Shown: positions 1 through 13,400 of the stretch, piece by piece
How positions within the stretch are numbered: the stretch's first letter is position 1
How the letters are laid out: each line of letters starts with the position of its first letter
Origin: Odontesthes bonariensis
Lineage: Eukaryota > Chordata > Actinopteri > Atheriniformes > Atherinopsidae
DNA: 64,000 nucleotides
Assembly (NCBI RefSeq): GCF_027942865.1
Contig: NC_134511.1
Coordinates: forward strand, 40,513,607 to 40,577,606
Direction: 5' to 3'
Made by a program: the position numbers and the translations under genes
Notes under the pieces: generated by a model
Told to the model about the DNA's origin: nothing
Database searches by the model: none
What the model saw: only the letters and a program-made list of their open reading frames with translations

Positions 1-394
1 TAGCCTTGTACCGTTTGTGTCTGATTGGAAACTAGCTGATAAATGAATCATCCATTGATTATGGAGATTATTCACATATTAACTTGATAAACTTACCATT
101 TGTTCTGTAAATCTTCTTTATGGCTATGATCGGAGTGCCAGTTGACATCATGAAATGGCAGCCGGTCTATCATTTTAATGAATATCGGCTTAGCTGACTT
201 AACAGTCAAACTAACCCATTTTCTTTTTTACGTGTCCAGATGTTTCCAGGATCTATTTGTGTGGATCTATTTCGGTTACTTACTCTATAGCTCTCCTGTT
301 TTATATCTGTTAGGCGCTTGAGTGAATAAGAGACGCCGTATCTGCTTTGTAGAGCAGCGCGTTTATTGTGTTACCTTGATGTGTCCTCCCGCAG

Positions 395-3300
395 GTGATT
401 GCCAACCTGAGCCAAGTGTTGCAGAGACAAAAAGAAAGCATTGAAAAGATGAGGGCCTTTACCCACTGGAGACTGAAGCACATCGACGCCAAAGAAGAGG
501 TACACTTTGAGTACTTATCTCAATTCACAAAACAGCTGTTTATGTATATGGGAAACTAGCTCCCAAGGGAAAATGATGATTGTGATGTACTGCAGCTGCA
601 CGAGAGCGATTATTAGCTTGTGAATATTTTTTCGTGGCCTTTGGCCTCCCCCGACAGGCTCACGCCGCTCGGGTGGCGCAGCAGCACTACAGTTTGCAGC
701 TGAAGAAGAAGGTGTGGCTGGGCTGGCACTCTCTAGTTGAGAAGCACTGGAAGGTCAAGGTGGAGCGAGCGTGCCGATCCAGGGCTGAGGAGGTCTGCTC
801 CCGCTTATCTGCAGATTACGAGGCCAAGCTGGCAGAGGTAAACGAGTAAGAGTGGCTCGAGGACACAGTGGGTATAATGAGACTGCATTGCTGAGCTCAT
901 TTCTGTACACCCTACCTTTATTACGTTGTTTTGCCATAGCAACTGCGGCACATTTACGGTAAATGTATATTCACAAAATGTGCTCTTTTTCTGTGCTCTA
1001 CATATAAACTTAGCAGATGTAGCAGTGGAATTACTGCAGCCATTGTATGTAGATAGAAAGGTTGCAACAGGAATGGGATGAAATTAAGGGTTAATAATGC
1101 TGGTGCTACAGACGCATCGTACATCTGGGGTAACGAATGTGAGGTGGTAAGATTGAGAGTGAGAAACTCAACTTTGGCGGCTTTCTGTTTTATCTTAACT
1201 GATTATTTATGGATTCCCTCCATCTTCTAATGTTTTCACAGCACTGCAGAGCTTTAGAGAAGGCTCAGGCAGAGATCCACCGGTTACGAGTAGAACGAGA
1301 GCAGTACGAGGAATCTATGAAGAAGGCCTTCATGCGAGGTGTATGCGCTCTCAACATGGAGGCTCTTGGCATGTTCCAGTCCACAGAGGGACGACCGCAG
1401 CAACCTCCTGTTCACGAACAGCACGGTGTGTAGTCTTTGTTTTCTTTTCTTTTTTCCCTGATCTCATCTGACAGATGGATGAATCGGTGGTTGTTCTTAA
1501 TGCTGACTGAAAGGTACTTTTCACGTTTGCATTTTCTATCTGTGCATGCTAACAAGCATAGATGGCATAAACCTGTGACCAGACAACAAGACATTCATCG
1601 AGGCAGCTGTGTTGGCTAAACTTTAGTCAGGATTCACCGTGACTGGGCAACACTTCAGCTTTAGGGTCCAAGTCTGCTGTTTTTGAGAAGCTGCTGAAGG
1701 TCCGAGCTGCTGGATTTCAACCTGCTCATCCGTCTGCTCTCAGGATTTATACGTTTGGAAACCTAAAACCATGTCAGACTGTTAATTAAAATGCTCTTGT
1801 GTATCTTCGTAATTGTTAATGAGCCATTTATGCTTTTTTTTTTTTTTTTATTAGCCACCTTATTGAAACTTATTCAAACGGCTTCTCCATCACACCTTTG
1901 TTTTCATTTATAAATCCGATGCGATTTTTATTTATTTTTTTAGTGACATTTAATACAAACTCTACCATTTTTAATCATGATTGACAGGCAGAAGGTGAAA
2001 TCGCTCAACTACCAGTAAGATCTTAGAGTGAGTGGGTTACATCTGTATTTATTTTTGTTTCTGGAAGGTTCTTTGCCTCCCCACGATGAGCCTGGACCTG
2101 CTACACTGGCTCAACTTCAACCATATCCCACCTCCTCCACGAGGTTCAGTCCGGTCCATTTTGAGCACACACAGCCTTCCCACAGTGAAACAGATCATAT
2201 GGTAAGCCCCTGACAGTTTAGTTAAAACACGTGTAAGGTGCGTTTACTATTCACACACCTCTGTTCATCTTTGCCATTTTTCAGTTAAATTTAAATAAAT
2301 CATTATTGTAATCATTACTAAGAGATTGAGATCTTTCTGTAAATTAGCATTTTTGTTTGGCTTTTCCTTCTTTTTACTGAGAAGATGCCACTGAAACAAG
2401 CCTTTGTAGAATGATATTTATAGTGCACATAGTCAGTTTGCCTTATTAAAGCCTTCTCATTTAAGTAGTTGCACTTCCTCTACATTCAGCTCCCATTTCC
2501 CCTTATTTTCCTTAGGTGGGTTCTAGAGCACCCATGTCCCACGAAGAAGTACTCCCTCCCACTGCAGTGGTGCACAGCTCACTTCCACTTGGAGGCATCG
2601 CAAGTTCTCACAAACAGGTTGATATCTCACCACTTTATCCACTGACTCTGTTACAATGGTGAAATGAAGGCGTTAAAGGGACAGTTCGCGTCTTCTGACA
2701 TGAAGCTGTATGACATCCCATATCAACAACATCATTTCTGAACATCTTCTTACCCCCTGCTGCGTCCTGTGAGCAGAGTTCCAGCCTCGTTTTGGTGTTG
2801 ATGAAGGTAGTCCGGCTAGTTTGCTGGGGTTTAAAAAATAAAGCTTCTTGCTTCTCAAAACAATATGCGTTCAACAGAGTAATACATTTGCATCACAAAA
2901 TGGTTCATCCAGAAAAAGTCAGACCTCACAATCGGTTGGCCCTATTTTCTCTCTCCCTTCGTATCACTGCCTGCTTGTGTAGACCGAGCAGTCCCCTGCT
3001 TCCGAGCAGGAAACACCGTAACAGGCGCGGCTGTCGGCAGGCGGCAGCAGGCAGTGATACGAAGGCAGAGAAAATGGGGCCAAGAGATTGTGAGGTCTGA
3101 CTTTTTCCTGGAGAACCATTTTATGATGCAAATGTATTACTCTGTTGAACGCATATTGTTTTGAAAAGCAAAACGCTTTATTTTTTAAACCCCAGCCAAC
3201 TAGCCGGAACTACTTTTGTCAACACCAAAACTCAGCTGGAACTCTGCTCACAGGAGGTAGCAGGGGGTAAGAAGATGTTCATAAATGATATTGCTAGTAT

Positions 3301-3981
3301 GGGATGTCACACAGCTTCATGTCAAAATAGGCGAACTGTCCCTTTAACCTTCACAGCAGCTATGCCAAAGTGTAGCATAGTCGCATCAAATACAAACTGG
3401 TTACGGAGAACACAACACATAAACGTCTCCAGTCAGCGGACTGTTTTCTGTCTCCATATTTCTGCTCCATCTCTTCTGTGTTTCCATAGATTTCCATAAA
3501 CAAGTGTTGAAAGAAACAAAAGATCATACCTTCTACTTTAACTTTACATGCACGTTATGATATTTGTGTTTCAGGTCAGCGGTCGCATTGTGACAGCGAG
3601 TCAACAAAAACCCTCAAAGACCGTAACGGCTCGCATCACCGCCCGTGCCGACCTCGGTAAAGCAGCACGCACCAATCTCCAGGTGATGGGAGTGGCCCCG
3701 CCCGTGAGCTCTGTGATCGTCGAACGTCACCATCCGGTTACACAGGTGCGGATGCGTTACTTTTTACCACCTATGAGTCATGACGTGCAGTTCAGTCGGG
3801 GAAAGCTGAAAATAACTCTCGTCCTGCTTGTCTTTGACGCTCTCAGCTCACTGTCGGACCGGCTACAGCTGCTAAGTTTCCTCGCTCCGCGCAGCAGAGC
3901 CACGCCTCCACTGCAGGCCGAGGGTCCTCCCGAACGCACACCAGCTCGTGCCATGTGCACTCCATCAAAGTAGTTGACTGA
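395..3981 (+). CDS. poc5: Centrosomal protein POC5, 3' part (7 coding exons)
   Basis: POC5 is a centrin-binding protein needed for elongation and maturation of centrioles. Exons: 395-499, 658-837, 1242-1425, 2068-2201, 2516-2617, 3575-3745, 3847-3981. All have AG/GT borders and compatible phases, giving 336 residues and a TGA at 3979-3981. Recognised from the family: the helical stretch with [12 protein letters not shown] and [20 protein letters not shown], then the conserved [14 protein letters not shown] block, a Pro/Ser-rich linker, the TARITARAD and [11 protein letters not shown] motifs, and the terminal VHSIKVVD. Human POC5 is about 575 aa, so the N-terminal part with the first centrin-binding repeats lies left of the window. 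Bases 1-394 look like intron. The gene is tail-to-tail with ankdd1b. The identification is firm; the exact linker exon edges are slightly less certain. Confidence 0.93.
2673..3347. mobile_element. Palindromic MITE with TTAA ends, in a poc5 intron
   Basis: The element starts TTAAAGGGACAGTTCGC at 2673 and ends with its inverted copy (GCGAACTGTCCCTTTAA) at 3347. The whole left half (to about 2940) is inverted in the right half (about 3085-3347), so the arms are roughly 260-300 bp around a short GC-rich centre. TTAA at both borders fits the TTAA target duplication of piggyBac- or Kolobok-type DNA transposons. No transposase is encoded. It lies entirely in the intron between exons 2516-2617 and 3575-3745. 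Confidence 0.85.
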
Positions 3982-4392
3982 TCACCAAGTGCAGTTTTAG
4001 GCTGTAACTCATCCTATGCAACAATCCATGCAATACGTACGTTAGCATTGATGTCAAGTCGGTTTTAATCTGACATAAGCAGTGACTTTGCCCTCGATGT
4101 CACTTGATCGTCTTCTGTTCACGTTTGTGAAGAGCACAACAGGAATTTTCTCAGGAAAGTAGTTGATTATTACCGACTTGACCGATTTTAGATTTCATAT
4201 GAAGGTTTTAATTTAAATTATGCACAGTCAAGAATGTAGTTTACTGTATGAAATCAGTCCAAGATGTGGCAACAGTGGTGTGGCACCGTTGTATGATATA
4301 TTGTATAATATATGTTGTGTATATATATATATTGTATCATAAGTATAAAATTCATTTTATACTAATGATCTGTTACACAAAGCTATTTTTGG

Positions 4393-4407
4393 AATAAATA
4401 TTTTATT
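4393..4407. terminator. Back-to-back poly(A) signals of poc5 and ankdd1b
   Basis: AATAAA on the + strand (4393-4398), about 410 bp after the poc5 stop, is followed within four bases by AATAAA on the - strand (TTTATT at 4402-4407), about 115 bp after the ankdd1b stop. The two convergent genes therefore probably share one 15-bp AT-rich cleavage region. The 3' UTR of poc5 (3982 to about 4415) also contains a short TA microsatellite at about 4318-4332. Confidence 0.6.
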
Positions 4408-4520
4408 TGTAGTGGTTTAAGCTGATCCGCGGCAGCACTCCTCTTCATGAAGTGCAGCAGCTCTTACTGCTGCTACTTACAGCCTCCGTCCGAAGCTTAT
4501 CTGGAAGACACGTACACATT

Positions 4521-7500
4521 TTACTCAGAAAAACTGTTTTTGTATGTGTCGGAATCTTTTGTTTTGTAAAAACAACTGTTAACGAAGGCACCTGCAGCTT
4601 TCCTGTTGCCGGTGGCGATGAGGCCGCGGTACAGTTCCTTGGCAGGACTCCTCTGAGCCAGCTCCTCCCCGTGGAGCCAGATCAGCAGCATCCTGTTCCC
4701 ATGCTCTTTATAGCTCTGCTGACCTGTGGACAAACGCACCACTGTGTAATCGGAAAAGCAGTTCCGCTTTCAAGAACAGGAAAAATAGAGTTTTTTAAAA
4801 AAAATGAATTAAAATATGAATTAAATCAATATAAATAAATCATTGCAGGTTCATGTATATTTTAATTGCCGAGGATTTGTAATTGCATCATGTGAGAGTG
4901 AGAGGATTGTGTTGGAGTTTCCAAACACAAAAAGCCCGTCCTGTGTGTTTCTGTGTCGTGGCACCTGTCCACTGCTCCTCGATGGCAGACACTTGCTCCC
5001 GAGTGAAGCCCCACTGCTCCGCCAATCTTTTCCAGTCTCCTGCCTTCAGGAGCTCGTAGGCCAGGCGCCACGCCATCGAACGGAGTCGCCTGGTCTCAGA
5101 GCGATGGTCAAGTTTAAATGTAAGTGGATACTCGCTGTGAACGCTTTCATTAAGCTCGGGGTTGGCCTGAAAGGGTAATTAAATCATGTCAGAAGCCTGA
5201 TAAAGGCCACCAGGCCCGGAGAACATAGGACAATTATCATTATTAGCAATATGAGTGCCGGAGTTTAAAATCAACAATGCTACGGAATCATTAATATAGT
5301 TAATTCAATTGAAGGAAAATTGTCTGTCTGGTGTTTCTGGGTCGGGAGTCTTTTTTAAAAATGTTTATAACGGATGCCTTAATGCTAATCGAGAAAGCAA
5401 CATTTGGGAAATGAATCATTTCTGTTGATTAGTGATTGATTTCAAACCCTCAAAGGTGCATTCTATCGCCCCAAAAACCTGTAGTTAAGTTACACGGATC
5501 ATTTGACTGTCTCTCACCTTTATCCAGGCGAAGTATCTTTCTGCTTTGATGATCATGTCCACAATAATCACCTCATCTGCTCTGGCTGCAACACCCAAAG
5601 CTGTCTTACCCTGCTGCTCCCAAACCAGCGGGTACAGGGAAATTTATATATTAGTATATTAGAATGGATAAATAGATTAGCGTTTGTCAATCTTTCCTTT
5701 GGATTGCCTACAGCTTAATTTATATGGCAACTGCAACACTGTTTGAAAAAGTGTGAATTCTTACTCTGTCCTGGAGTGTCAGATCCACATCGGATTTAAG
5801 AAGCATTTCCACAACTTCGGTCCTGGCCAGTTCTGCAGCTAGATGCATGGCAGTCTGGGACCTCTGACAGCAGCACAGTGAGGCGCAGTGAACATTTTCC
5901 TGCTTCAGTGTTCTTTATATGTGCAGACTAAATGTTGTGATGTCACGGTTGAACATACCATATCTGTGATGTTAATGTTGCAGCCTCCGGCTATAAGGGA
6001 ATGGATCACAGGAAGGTGGCTGTTCTCCACTGCCAGGTGGAGAGGTGTCTGCAGGCGCTGAGAACAAACGGATTCTGTTACACGAGCCCAAACGATGAGC
6101 TGGCATTCTGGAGAAAGATGCCTGGAAATGATTTTCAAGGTAACAGCAAAACCTATGAGGGATCAGGAAAAGCTGTTGGTCTGTTCTGCTGCCACCTACC
6201 TCGTGCTTGATTACCTGATTTTGGAAATCCGTATAGGCATGGTGCTTTGTGAGGAGTTGGACAAGAGAAGCGTCTCCTCTCTCTGACACGGGGTGCAGAG
6301 CGCTGCACTTGGCCTGCAACGAGTCGGAGTTCAGTTTGGATTATTTTTATTTTTCACATACTGAGCTAAAGTTGAACCTCTTGTACATGTTGAATGAACA
6401 ACAGGGAAGTATTAGCAGGGACTAAATTCTTTGAGTCAGCATCATGTCGTATTGTACCACTGTCAGAATGTTGGGGTCACAGTCGGCCTCCAGCAGGGCC
6501 AGGACGCAGTCTTCATGACCATCCTCTGCAGCCTGATACAACGCCGTCTCACCGTCCTGCAACCCAAAGCATTTAGCAACACTTTCCAAAAGACTTGTTT
6601 TTCTCTCTAACTTTAACCAAGAACGCTTCAGAAACCAACCTTTGCAACACAGATGAAACTGGGACATGTATTAATCAATCAATAAGTTATCTGAAATTGA
6701 TTTATGCTGTTAATCTTGGGAAGCCTTCAGTTGTAGAATAATAAATGTAAAAAATTGAGTTAAGAAGTTATAGCTTACAAATTTGGAATTTTTTTTAACT
6801 CAATCCTCACTCATCTAAGACTAAAATGAACCTGAAATAACACGTTCAGCATTCTTGTAAACACATGTACAGCTCAAATCCAGCAGGGGATTGCAACACC
6901 GTTACAAACCGTGTTGACTTCATCCCGAGTATCAAAGCTCTGCAGCAGCAGTTGGAGAGCGTCCAAGTGGCCGTTCCTGGCAGCTAAGTGGAGGGGCGTG
7001 TCCCCTCTCTGCCAGAAGGGAAGGAGGCAAACCACACACATCAAAGAGTGTTTGACTTTGAGCTTCATCTTTTATTGCAGGTGAAACACCTTAAATACAC
7101 ACTCAGGTCCATGTTGATATGAGTAACCTTATATTTACTGTATGAAGATGCACCAAACACACAGCAGCAGCAGCAGCAGCGCGCACCTTATTTGGCTTCA
7201 TGGTGGCCATGTTGTAGGGCTCCATCAGTATCTCTAACATTTTAACGCACCCATGTTCTGCTGCCAGTGCGAACGGCCGGTGTCCTGACTGAAGCACAAG
7301 AGCTGTTACAGAACAGCAGAATCCGCTGCAGGGACTTTAGAAGCTAACCAAGTTTACAGCTGAATTTTACCTGGTCATCTTTGTCCAACTCTTTCATCTG
7401 CAGGTCATCGATGATGTACTCTACAATCTCTGTGTGACTGTTGATGGCGGCGCAGTGCAGAATGTTCAGTCCATCCTGAGATGGAGAGGCCAGTTTTAAA

Positions 7501-8714
7501 TAAGAACACATTTTCTGTTACACAAAGGGGATTTTATTTACAGGAGCTCACAAGTGTTAGGTTTATAATCCAGTGTAATCAACACTAATAAAAAATAAAA
7601 AAAAGTGGCCACGTTATTCTATTCAGGACTCAGAGAAATCTCATTAAGCTGCTTTACCTCGTTCTCGACCTTCTCTTCAGCCCCAGCACGCACTAATAAT
7701 TTCAAGATTTCCAAGTTGCCGAACAGGGCAGCCAGATGAATGGGTGCCACGCCATACTGTCAGAGACAGCAGAGAATGCAAACTTGCTTACAGATATCTC
7801 TTGAGCTATTGTTCTTAGCTCAAACATTTCAAACCTTCACACCTTGTCCTTTTGATCCACCTTGATCCTGCGCTGTAGAAGATGCTGAACGGCCTCAATG
7901 CTTTTGCCAGCTACTGCGTAGTGAAGGGCAGTCCTATTGTGCTGAGCCAAAGAACATTAACAGTATGTCAATGAGTTCCTATAGAACCAGTGAGGCTGTT
8001 CAACCTTTTTTTTATGTGGTATTAAATACCATATCAAAGTAATGCAGTGTTATACAATTGGGATAGACCCACCACATTCCTTGCATTGGCATTCAGGCCT
8101 TTTCCAATATCCTTCATGGTCTGCACATCATTCTTCTTAGCTGCTTCCATAAACTGCTTCTCTGTCTGGAGCACTGTTCAACACGGTTAATGGTTTTACC
8201 ATTTTATATAAGCTGATTAAAAAAGGGTGCAAATGGATCATGTTTAAACTTCCACAGCAGCTAACTAAACTGCCCGCCGACAAAGTTCCATGAAAAAATG
8301 GAAAGCAAATAAAGTGTGTTCCTTGGAAAACAACCATGCATGCAGTTCCTCCTTCACAGCATAGAGCTAACTATTAACATTTAAACCTGTGTATAAAATA
8401 GCTTTTGCTCTCTAATTTCTCTACATGAATTTTCTGTTTTAAACAAAAGTTCCAGTCCATCAATGTTCCTCTGTTTGTTGTTTAGCAAACTCACACATCT
8501 CTTTGTTGTCAAAGCTGTCATCCGTCTCTTTGTCCGAGTGTTTGTTGAGGTCAGCAAAGCCCCCGACGGTCCCCGGTCGCACCCACTTCCGAGGGTCCAG
8601 ATTGTCCTTCTTAGGACCACGCTCCTTGATCATGGTCTTCAAAGCCAAGGCCCTTCTCTCCATTGGGACCTCTTTGTAGTAAAGACACCCTGTCTCACTG
8701 TTTTCCTGGGTCAC
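4521..8714 (-). CDS. ankdd1b: Ankyrin repeat and death domain protein 1B (14 coding exons)
   Basis: The protein is a cytosolic scaffold of unknown biochemical role, with stacked ankyrin repeats and a C-terminal death domain. Exons in transcript order: 8714-8495, 8173-8073, 7941-7843, 7756-7658, 7475-7371, 7288-7187, 7008-6910, 6556-6458, 6313-6215, 6057-5959, 5863-5765, 5610-5518, 5166-4965, 4723-4521. The total is 1719 nt, 572 codons plus stop. Most middle exons are exactly 99 nt, one 33-residue ankyrin repeat each; TALHYAVAGK, TPLHLAARNGHLDALQLLL and TPLHLAVENSHLPVIHSLI show the TPLHLAA core. The repeats span about residues 108-438. The death domain (about 465-560) contains WRLAYELLKAGDWKRLAEQW and HGNRMLLIWLHGEEL. 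The start ATG at 8714 is the first in frame; MERRALALK further in is an alternative. ANKDD1A is the close paralogue; synteny with poc5 and polk favours ANKDD1B. Confidence 0.9.
7163..7184. repeat. CAG/CTG microsatellite beside an ankdd1b splice donor
   Basis: About six CAG units (CTG on the coding - strand) lie within a few bases of the donor of the 7288-7187 exon, in the intron. Confidence 0.75.
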
Positions 8715-10205
8715 ACAGTAGACATACAGCAGAGGCTTATTCGTGTTTACTTTACCAGCTCACGCCCTTAAAGGGCCTGCTGATAACAAACACCAGAGTA
8801 TATTTACCGTGACATGCTTCTCTTGTGTGCATGACTCTTAGATATTATAACTATGGTGTAATTTATTTATCCATCGACTGAAAAACATGAAATGCTAATA
8901 CCAAACTATGACTCAAAGATTTATCAAGGTTAACACAAGGAGGCGGTTTAACTCGCCTTCCCAGGAAAGTTCGGTTAGTTGTCAGACATGTTTGTTCTCA
9001 GAAATGGCTCACCTTCACTCAGGCTGAGGCATTTGTGTTTTTCTACCGGTCCACCTGAGACCTGGGGGTTTTTTTGTTTCATATCAGCCTTAAAACTGCC
9101 CCCAACCCGGTCTCAACCTTGGTTTAACCTTTGTGCGCTGTCCTGCTGATTCTGACCATTTACCAGGAGGAAAAATCCCAATGAACAATCATCAGCCTGA
9201 GACTGATCAATGTAGGCTCATTGTCTGAGAACATGTTAAGGCACTAGGGCTGGGACGATATGACCATTCGATTTGTATCACGATTCTTGATAATTGCGAT
9301 TCTACAAGTATTGCGATTGGATATAATCAGTAATTGCAATTTTCTTCCTCCTTAAAAAACAAACAAGTTGAATCACACACTTCTAGAATGAATGTCGTTC
9401 CCATAAACGATCCACATCAGTCTGTGTCAGTCAGTCCAGCAGCTGACAAAAAGAGGTCCTTAACTAAATGAATTGGAATGTCCACACAGCACAAATGTGA
9501 GCTAGTCTTAACATAACTTAATCTAATGAATTGATGAAGTTTTTCTGGACACAGATATGACATAACATAGTCAATTCAGGGGAGAAAAATCGATTTTTAA
9601 AATCATCCCATAAAAAACTATTTTTTCGCCCACCCCTAAAAGACACACATCTGTACTGCACATTACATGTGTGGGGTCAACTGTACCCAAAGCTCACTTA
9701 AGTGTTGAAAAGTGTTATTGACAGAAATTAACATTTAGATTTGCAGCATGTGTCATAAACGTAGCAATGTCCTCTCCACTGTATTAGAGGCCAGAGTCAG
9801 GTTGGTGTCGATCTCATGTGTTGAGTCTGCATGAGTGATCCAGCTCAAAGTTTGAAGCCACTTAAAAAGGAAAAGTCATTAAAAAACTCTTATATTTATT
9901 CATTGAAACATTTTACATTATCCGTCTTTGTGAAGAGATACGCCGTAATAAATACAACAAATTCCTTAAAAGAAAACAAAACACCAAAGCAAAGTAACAA
10001 TATAATACATACAATATGACAAAGAGTACTTAAAGTTCACAGGGGAAGTAAACAATGGGAAGTAAGCATACTCCGTTTGTTCCGTTTAGCGTACATTAAA
10101 ATGATTCTGAATAACAGAAAACAACAAAGTGGCATCGTTTTGACACCAGACGCGTTGAAAATAAAAACCCGCTGCTGGAATTGCTGCAAACTTTTTGTTG
10201 GCACC
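8715..10205. other. Intergenic region between ankdd1b and polk
   Basis: This holds the 5' flank of ankdd1b (minus strand, promoter somewhere above 8715) and the 3' flank of polk. I see no further exon. The only recognised element is the hAT-like MITE at 9245-9638. The short open frames here have no family resemblance. Confidence 0.6.
9245..9638. mobile_element. Non-autonomous hAT-like MITE
   Basis: The ends are inverted: TAGGGCTGGGACGAT at 9245 and, read from the other strand, TAGGGGTGGGCGAA ending at 9638. The 8 bp on either side (TAAGGCAC and AAAGACAC) match at six positions, fitting a decayed 8-bp target duplication typical of hAT. There is no coding capacity. Confidence 0.65.
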
Positions 10206-10437
10206 TTTATTTTATTTTTTTGTACTATATGGCTTAAAAACATACTTAAGTGCAAGTGCTGAGCTTCTTTAGTCTGTTGCTTTTCCAGGAAGACACTGAA
10301 CATGGCTTTGTGTGCAGAGGCTGTCAGGACAGTTGAGAGCTGCCGAGTCACTGGCATAACTAAACCAGTCCAGTCAAACCGAGGGAAACTGTCTCGCTTC
10401 ATCCGAGACGGGGACCTACATTCTGCACGGCTGACTG
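10206..10437 (-). terminator. polk 3' UTR with overlapping AATAAA signals
   Basis: On the minus strand the overlapping signal AATAAAATAAA (plus-strand 10206-10216) follows the polk stop codon by about 220 bp. Another AATAAA lies further downstream at 9895-9900. Confidence 0.5.
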
Positions 10438-13400
10438 TCACGTGAAGAACTTGTCTATGGTGTTGCAAAGGCCAAAGTTTTTAGCCTTTTTAGAAGGAGG
10501 GGAGGAAGGCGAGTCTCGTCTGAGGCAAGAAATAAAACACAGAAACCATTTCAAATCAACGTCAGAACATTGTTGGCAGAAATGTGCCACATATGCCACA
10601 AGTGAACAGTTTGCGAAGCAAAAATCAAGCGGTCTCACCTTTTGCTTTTGCCTTTGCTCGCTTGCCGTGGTGGGAGATGTCCTCTGTCTGCAATCAGAAA
10701 CAGACACCAAGTGATGTGCACCAAAAATAAATAAATAAATCCTTTCTTATCTCTTCTCTGACGGGAAAAAAGAAAAGACATTCATCGAGGAGGAACACAG
10801 TTGCAGCATCTCCTCAGGGACATAAAGACTGCAATTTCAGAGGCAGGCTTGTTTAAGAGAAAAGCAGGCTTCAGTTCATTGTAGGAAATGAATAGGTGAG
10901 AAAGTGATTTAGCCATTTCCAAGACTGGGGCAAAGGGGGCCTCGTGGGGTGAAATGGGATGTCTTTTCTCTGTCTGAATCAATACAAACTTCTCACACAA
11001 TGTCACTGTCAGTAAATAAGAGGGTCATAGGTCTGTGACAACCCTCCAAATAGACATGGCTTCTATTCACTCCAAAGAAGTCACACGCCCACAGTTTATG
11101 GACATTTTCCACAGGATGGTATCTGTCCACAGCAGAATCCTCAGACTTAAGAGCCATGCGGGAACAGATGACACACCCGGAGCCCCACTGTGCGCGCAGA
11201 ACAAGATGAGTAATTACCTGCCTGCTCAGGACCAAACAGCAGCCCCTGAACATGATGGGGCATTTAGCTTCAGCATGAATCCCTTAGCTATATGCAGACC
11301 AAAAACAGGCTGGTCCACAGGTGGTCAGAATAAATGTTGCTAAGTAATTGCTGAATGAGTGAATAACCAATCGCTGTGCCGTGGTAACAGCTTGTTATTA
11401 CTAACCTTACGTGGCCAAAGAACTCAGTGACTGCAGGTGTAACGATGGAACAAAGCAAAAAAAGTGCCAACAATCAGGCTACCGTGAACCCAGTCTGAAA
11501 AACATCTTTCAGTCCTCACGCTTACCTGCGCTCTGGCCGTTTTTAAGTGCAGATGGATTGATGGAAAATGGCGTCTGTCCCCCCAGCTCCTCTAGGACCC
11601 CCTGGTTCAGGCAGAGGTCAACGTGGCGGTTGAAGACGGCGAGGTCACGTGTGTCCTGAATCAGCTGGCACACTGGGCAGATGAGGGCGGGGCCTTTACC
11701 GTGACATGGCCCAGGCTGCTGTGAGGTCATGGGTTTGTCGTCACCTTTAATCAGCGAAACCTTCTGAACAACGCAAACTGTGCTCGTCTGCAGCTCTTCA
11801 GCCTCACACTCTCCCCTCTGGTTGTCTTTCTCTGGATCCAGATCGGACTCTTCGGCTGAAACCGTGCCTTCCTTTGGCTTGCTGGCAGCTTCATTGAGAC
11901 AGCCGTCTATATGCCTGTTGAAGACATTCAGATCAGTCGTGCCCACCGGCCTGAAACACACCGGGCACGTGAGGGTTTCTGACTTTGTTCCGAAGCCCGA
12001 TGTGGATGCCTGGGCCCGCGCTGCCTGGGAAACACATTTGTTCTCTGGGAGCTCTGAGGCAGTACAGCTGTTCTGGTTTGAGTTTGTTGATGACTCGACA
12101 CCCTCTTTAGAAGAAGTGCTGGTAGAGGTAAACACAGAAGTGTCATCCTCACTTCCTTCCTCTCGCATGCTTGCATTTGCCGCCTGGAGTTGCAGTCTTT
12201 TGGCATGAGCCCTTTGGAAGAAGGACTGTCGGGGTTCCTCACCAGCCTGACTTTCCTTACTCTGCCAGCGCACTTCCTCTCGTTTCTGGCCATTTTGCAC
12301 CGGTGGAGGATGCAAAGTCTGTGAGGCTCGGAAGAACTGACTGGGGAGATGCTCTTTTTCAAGGTTTTGATGCATTATTTGGGAAGAGCCACTACAGCAT
12401 GTTTTGCCTGGCTGGAGAAAGCCAATGATGCTTTTCTGCATGTGCGTTTTATCTTCAGTCGTCACAAAGGCAGATACTCGGACACCTACAAGTACAAGAA
12501 AATGTTATTTTTTCTGCATGCAGTGTGTCACAGATCATTTGGATTTATTTCAAGCTACTTATATTAATTGGCATGTCATTTGTATTGCTAAATTTAATTA
12601 CCCATGAGCCTCAGTCTGAGTGGCTGGGGGCTTTCGTTTTCTATTTCCGTTCTCAGTAGGTCCTTAGCAACAGCAAAGATCTCCTCCACTGAAGCGACGG
12701 CATATGGGAGCGTCTGTGCCCGGGTCTTCACCTCAAAGTTCACGTTCTTGAGCTTTAGTGTGACGGTTTTACCCTTCAAGAGAAAGAGCAAAACCGTTAA
12801 AGCAGCAACCTCCTGGTTATCGACATAATCAATAGGACGGTTCAGAAGGACTATAAATAGAGGAGCGATGAAAATCTCTGTGATCTCTCATCTCAGTGAC
12901 TGATATGTCAGAGTGAGTTTTCATAGTAATGTGTTCATCTCCCAGGGGATGTTCTGACGCTGATAGTAGCCCCTGCTGTCTCTTTAATGGCCCTTCATTT
13001 TCTCTTGCTATCAAGGGACCCAGGCAGGGGGGTGATGGCTGTACCAAGCCAACCAGTCTGTCCTCTATCGATTCAAAATAAATGGGCAGGGTACGGTAAG
13101 GGTACAAGATCCAGACTGACGTCAGTGGGATTCTCAAAAGGTCAACACTAGGATGGTGGTTTTTTTCTTATTCTTTATCTGCACAAAGAAATGTCCACTT
13201 CTGTTCAAATACTGCAAGAGCTATGCTGCTTCTCTTTGCTCATTCTGAGACAATTACACCATGTTTGATAAGACTCATACAAACATATATATATGCAAAC
13301 AACATCAAGACCGTTATGAACGCGCAAATACGTAAAGTTGGTGTAATGAGGATGGGAAAACCTTTTTTGCTCAACCTTATTGAGGAGATTAAGGAGGAAC

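Noticed and set aside
3548..3973. 141-codon frame ending at the poc5 3' end
   Set aside because: It reads through the intron at 3746-3846; the spliced frame with the VHSIKVVD terminus is the real one.
11780..12208. Plus-strand frame of 142 codons opposite the polk UBZ exon
   Set aside because: Shadow of the 960-nt polk exon, which has two clear UBZ fingers on the minus strand.
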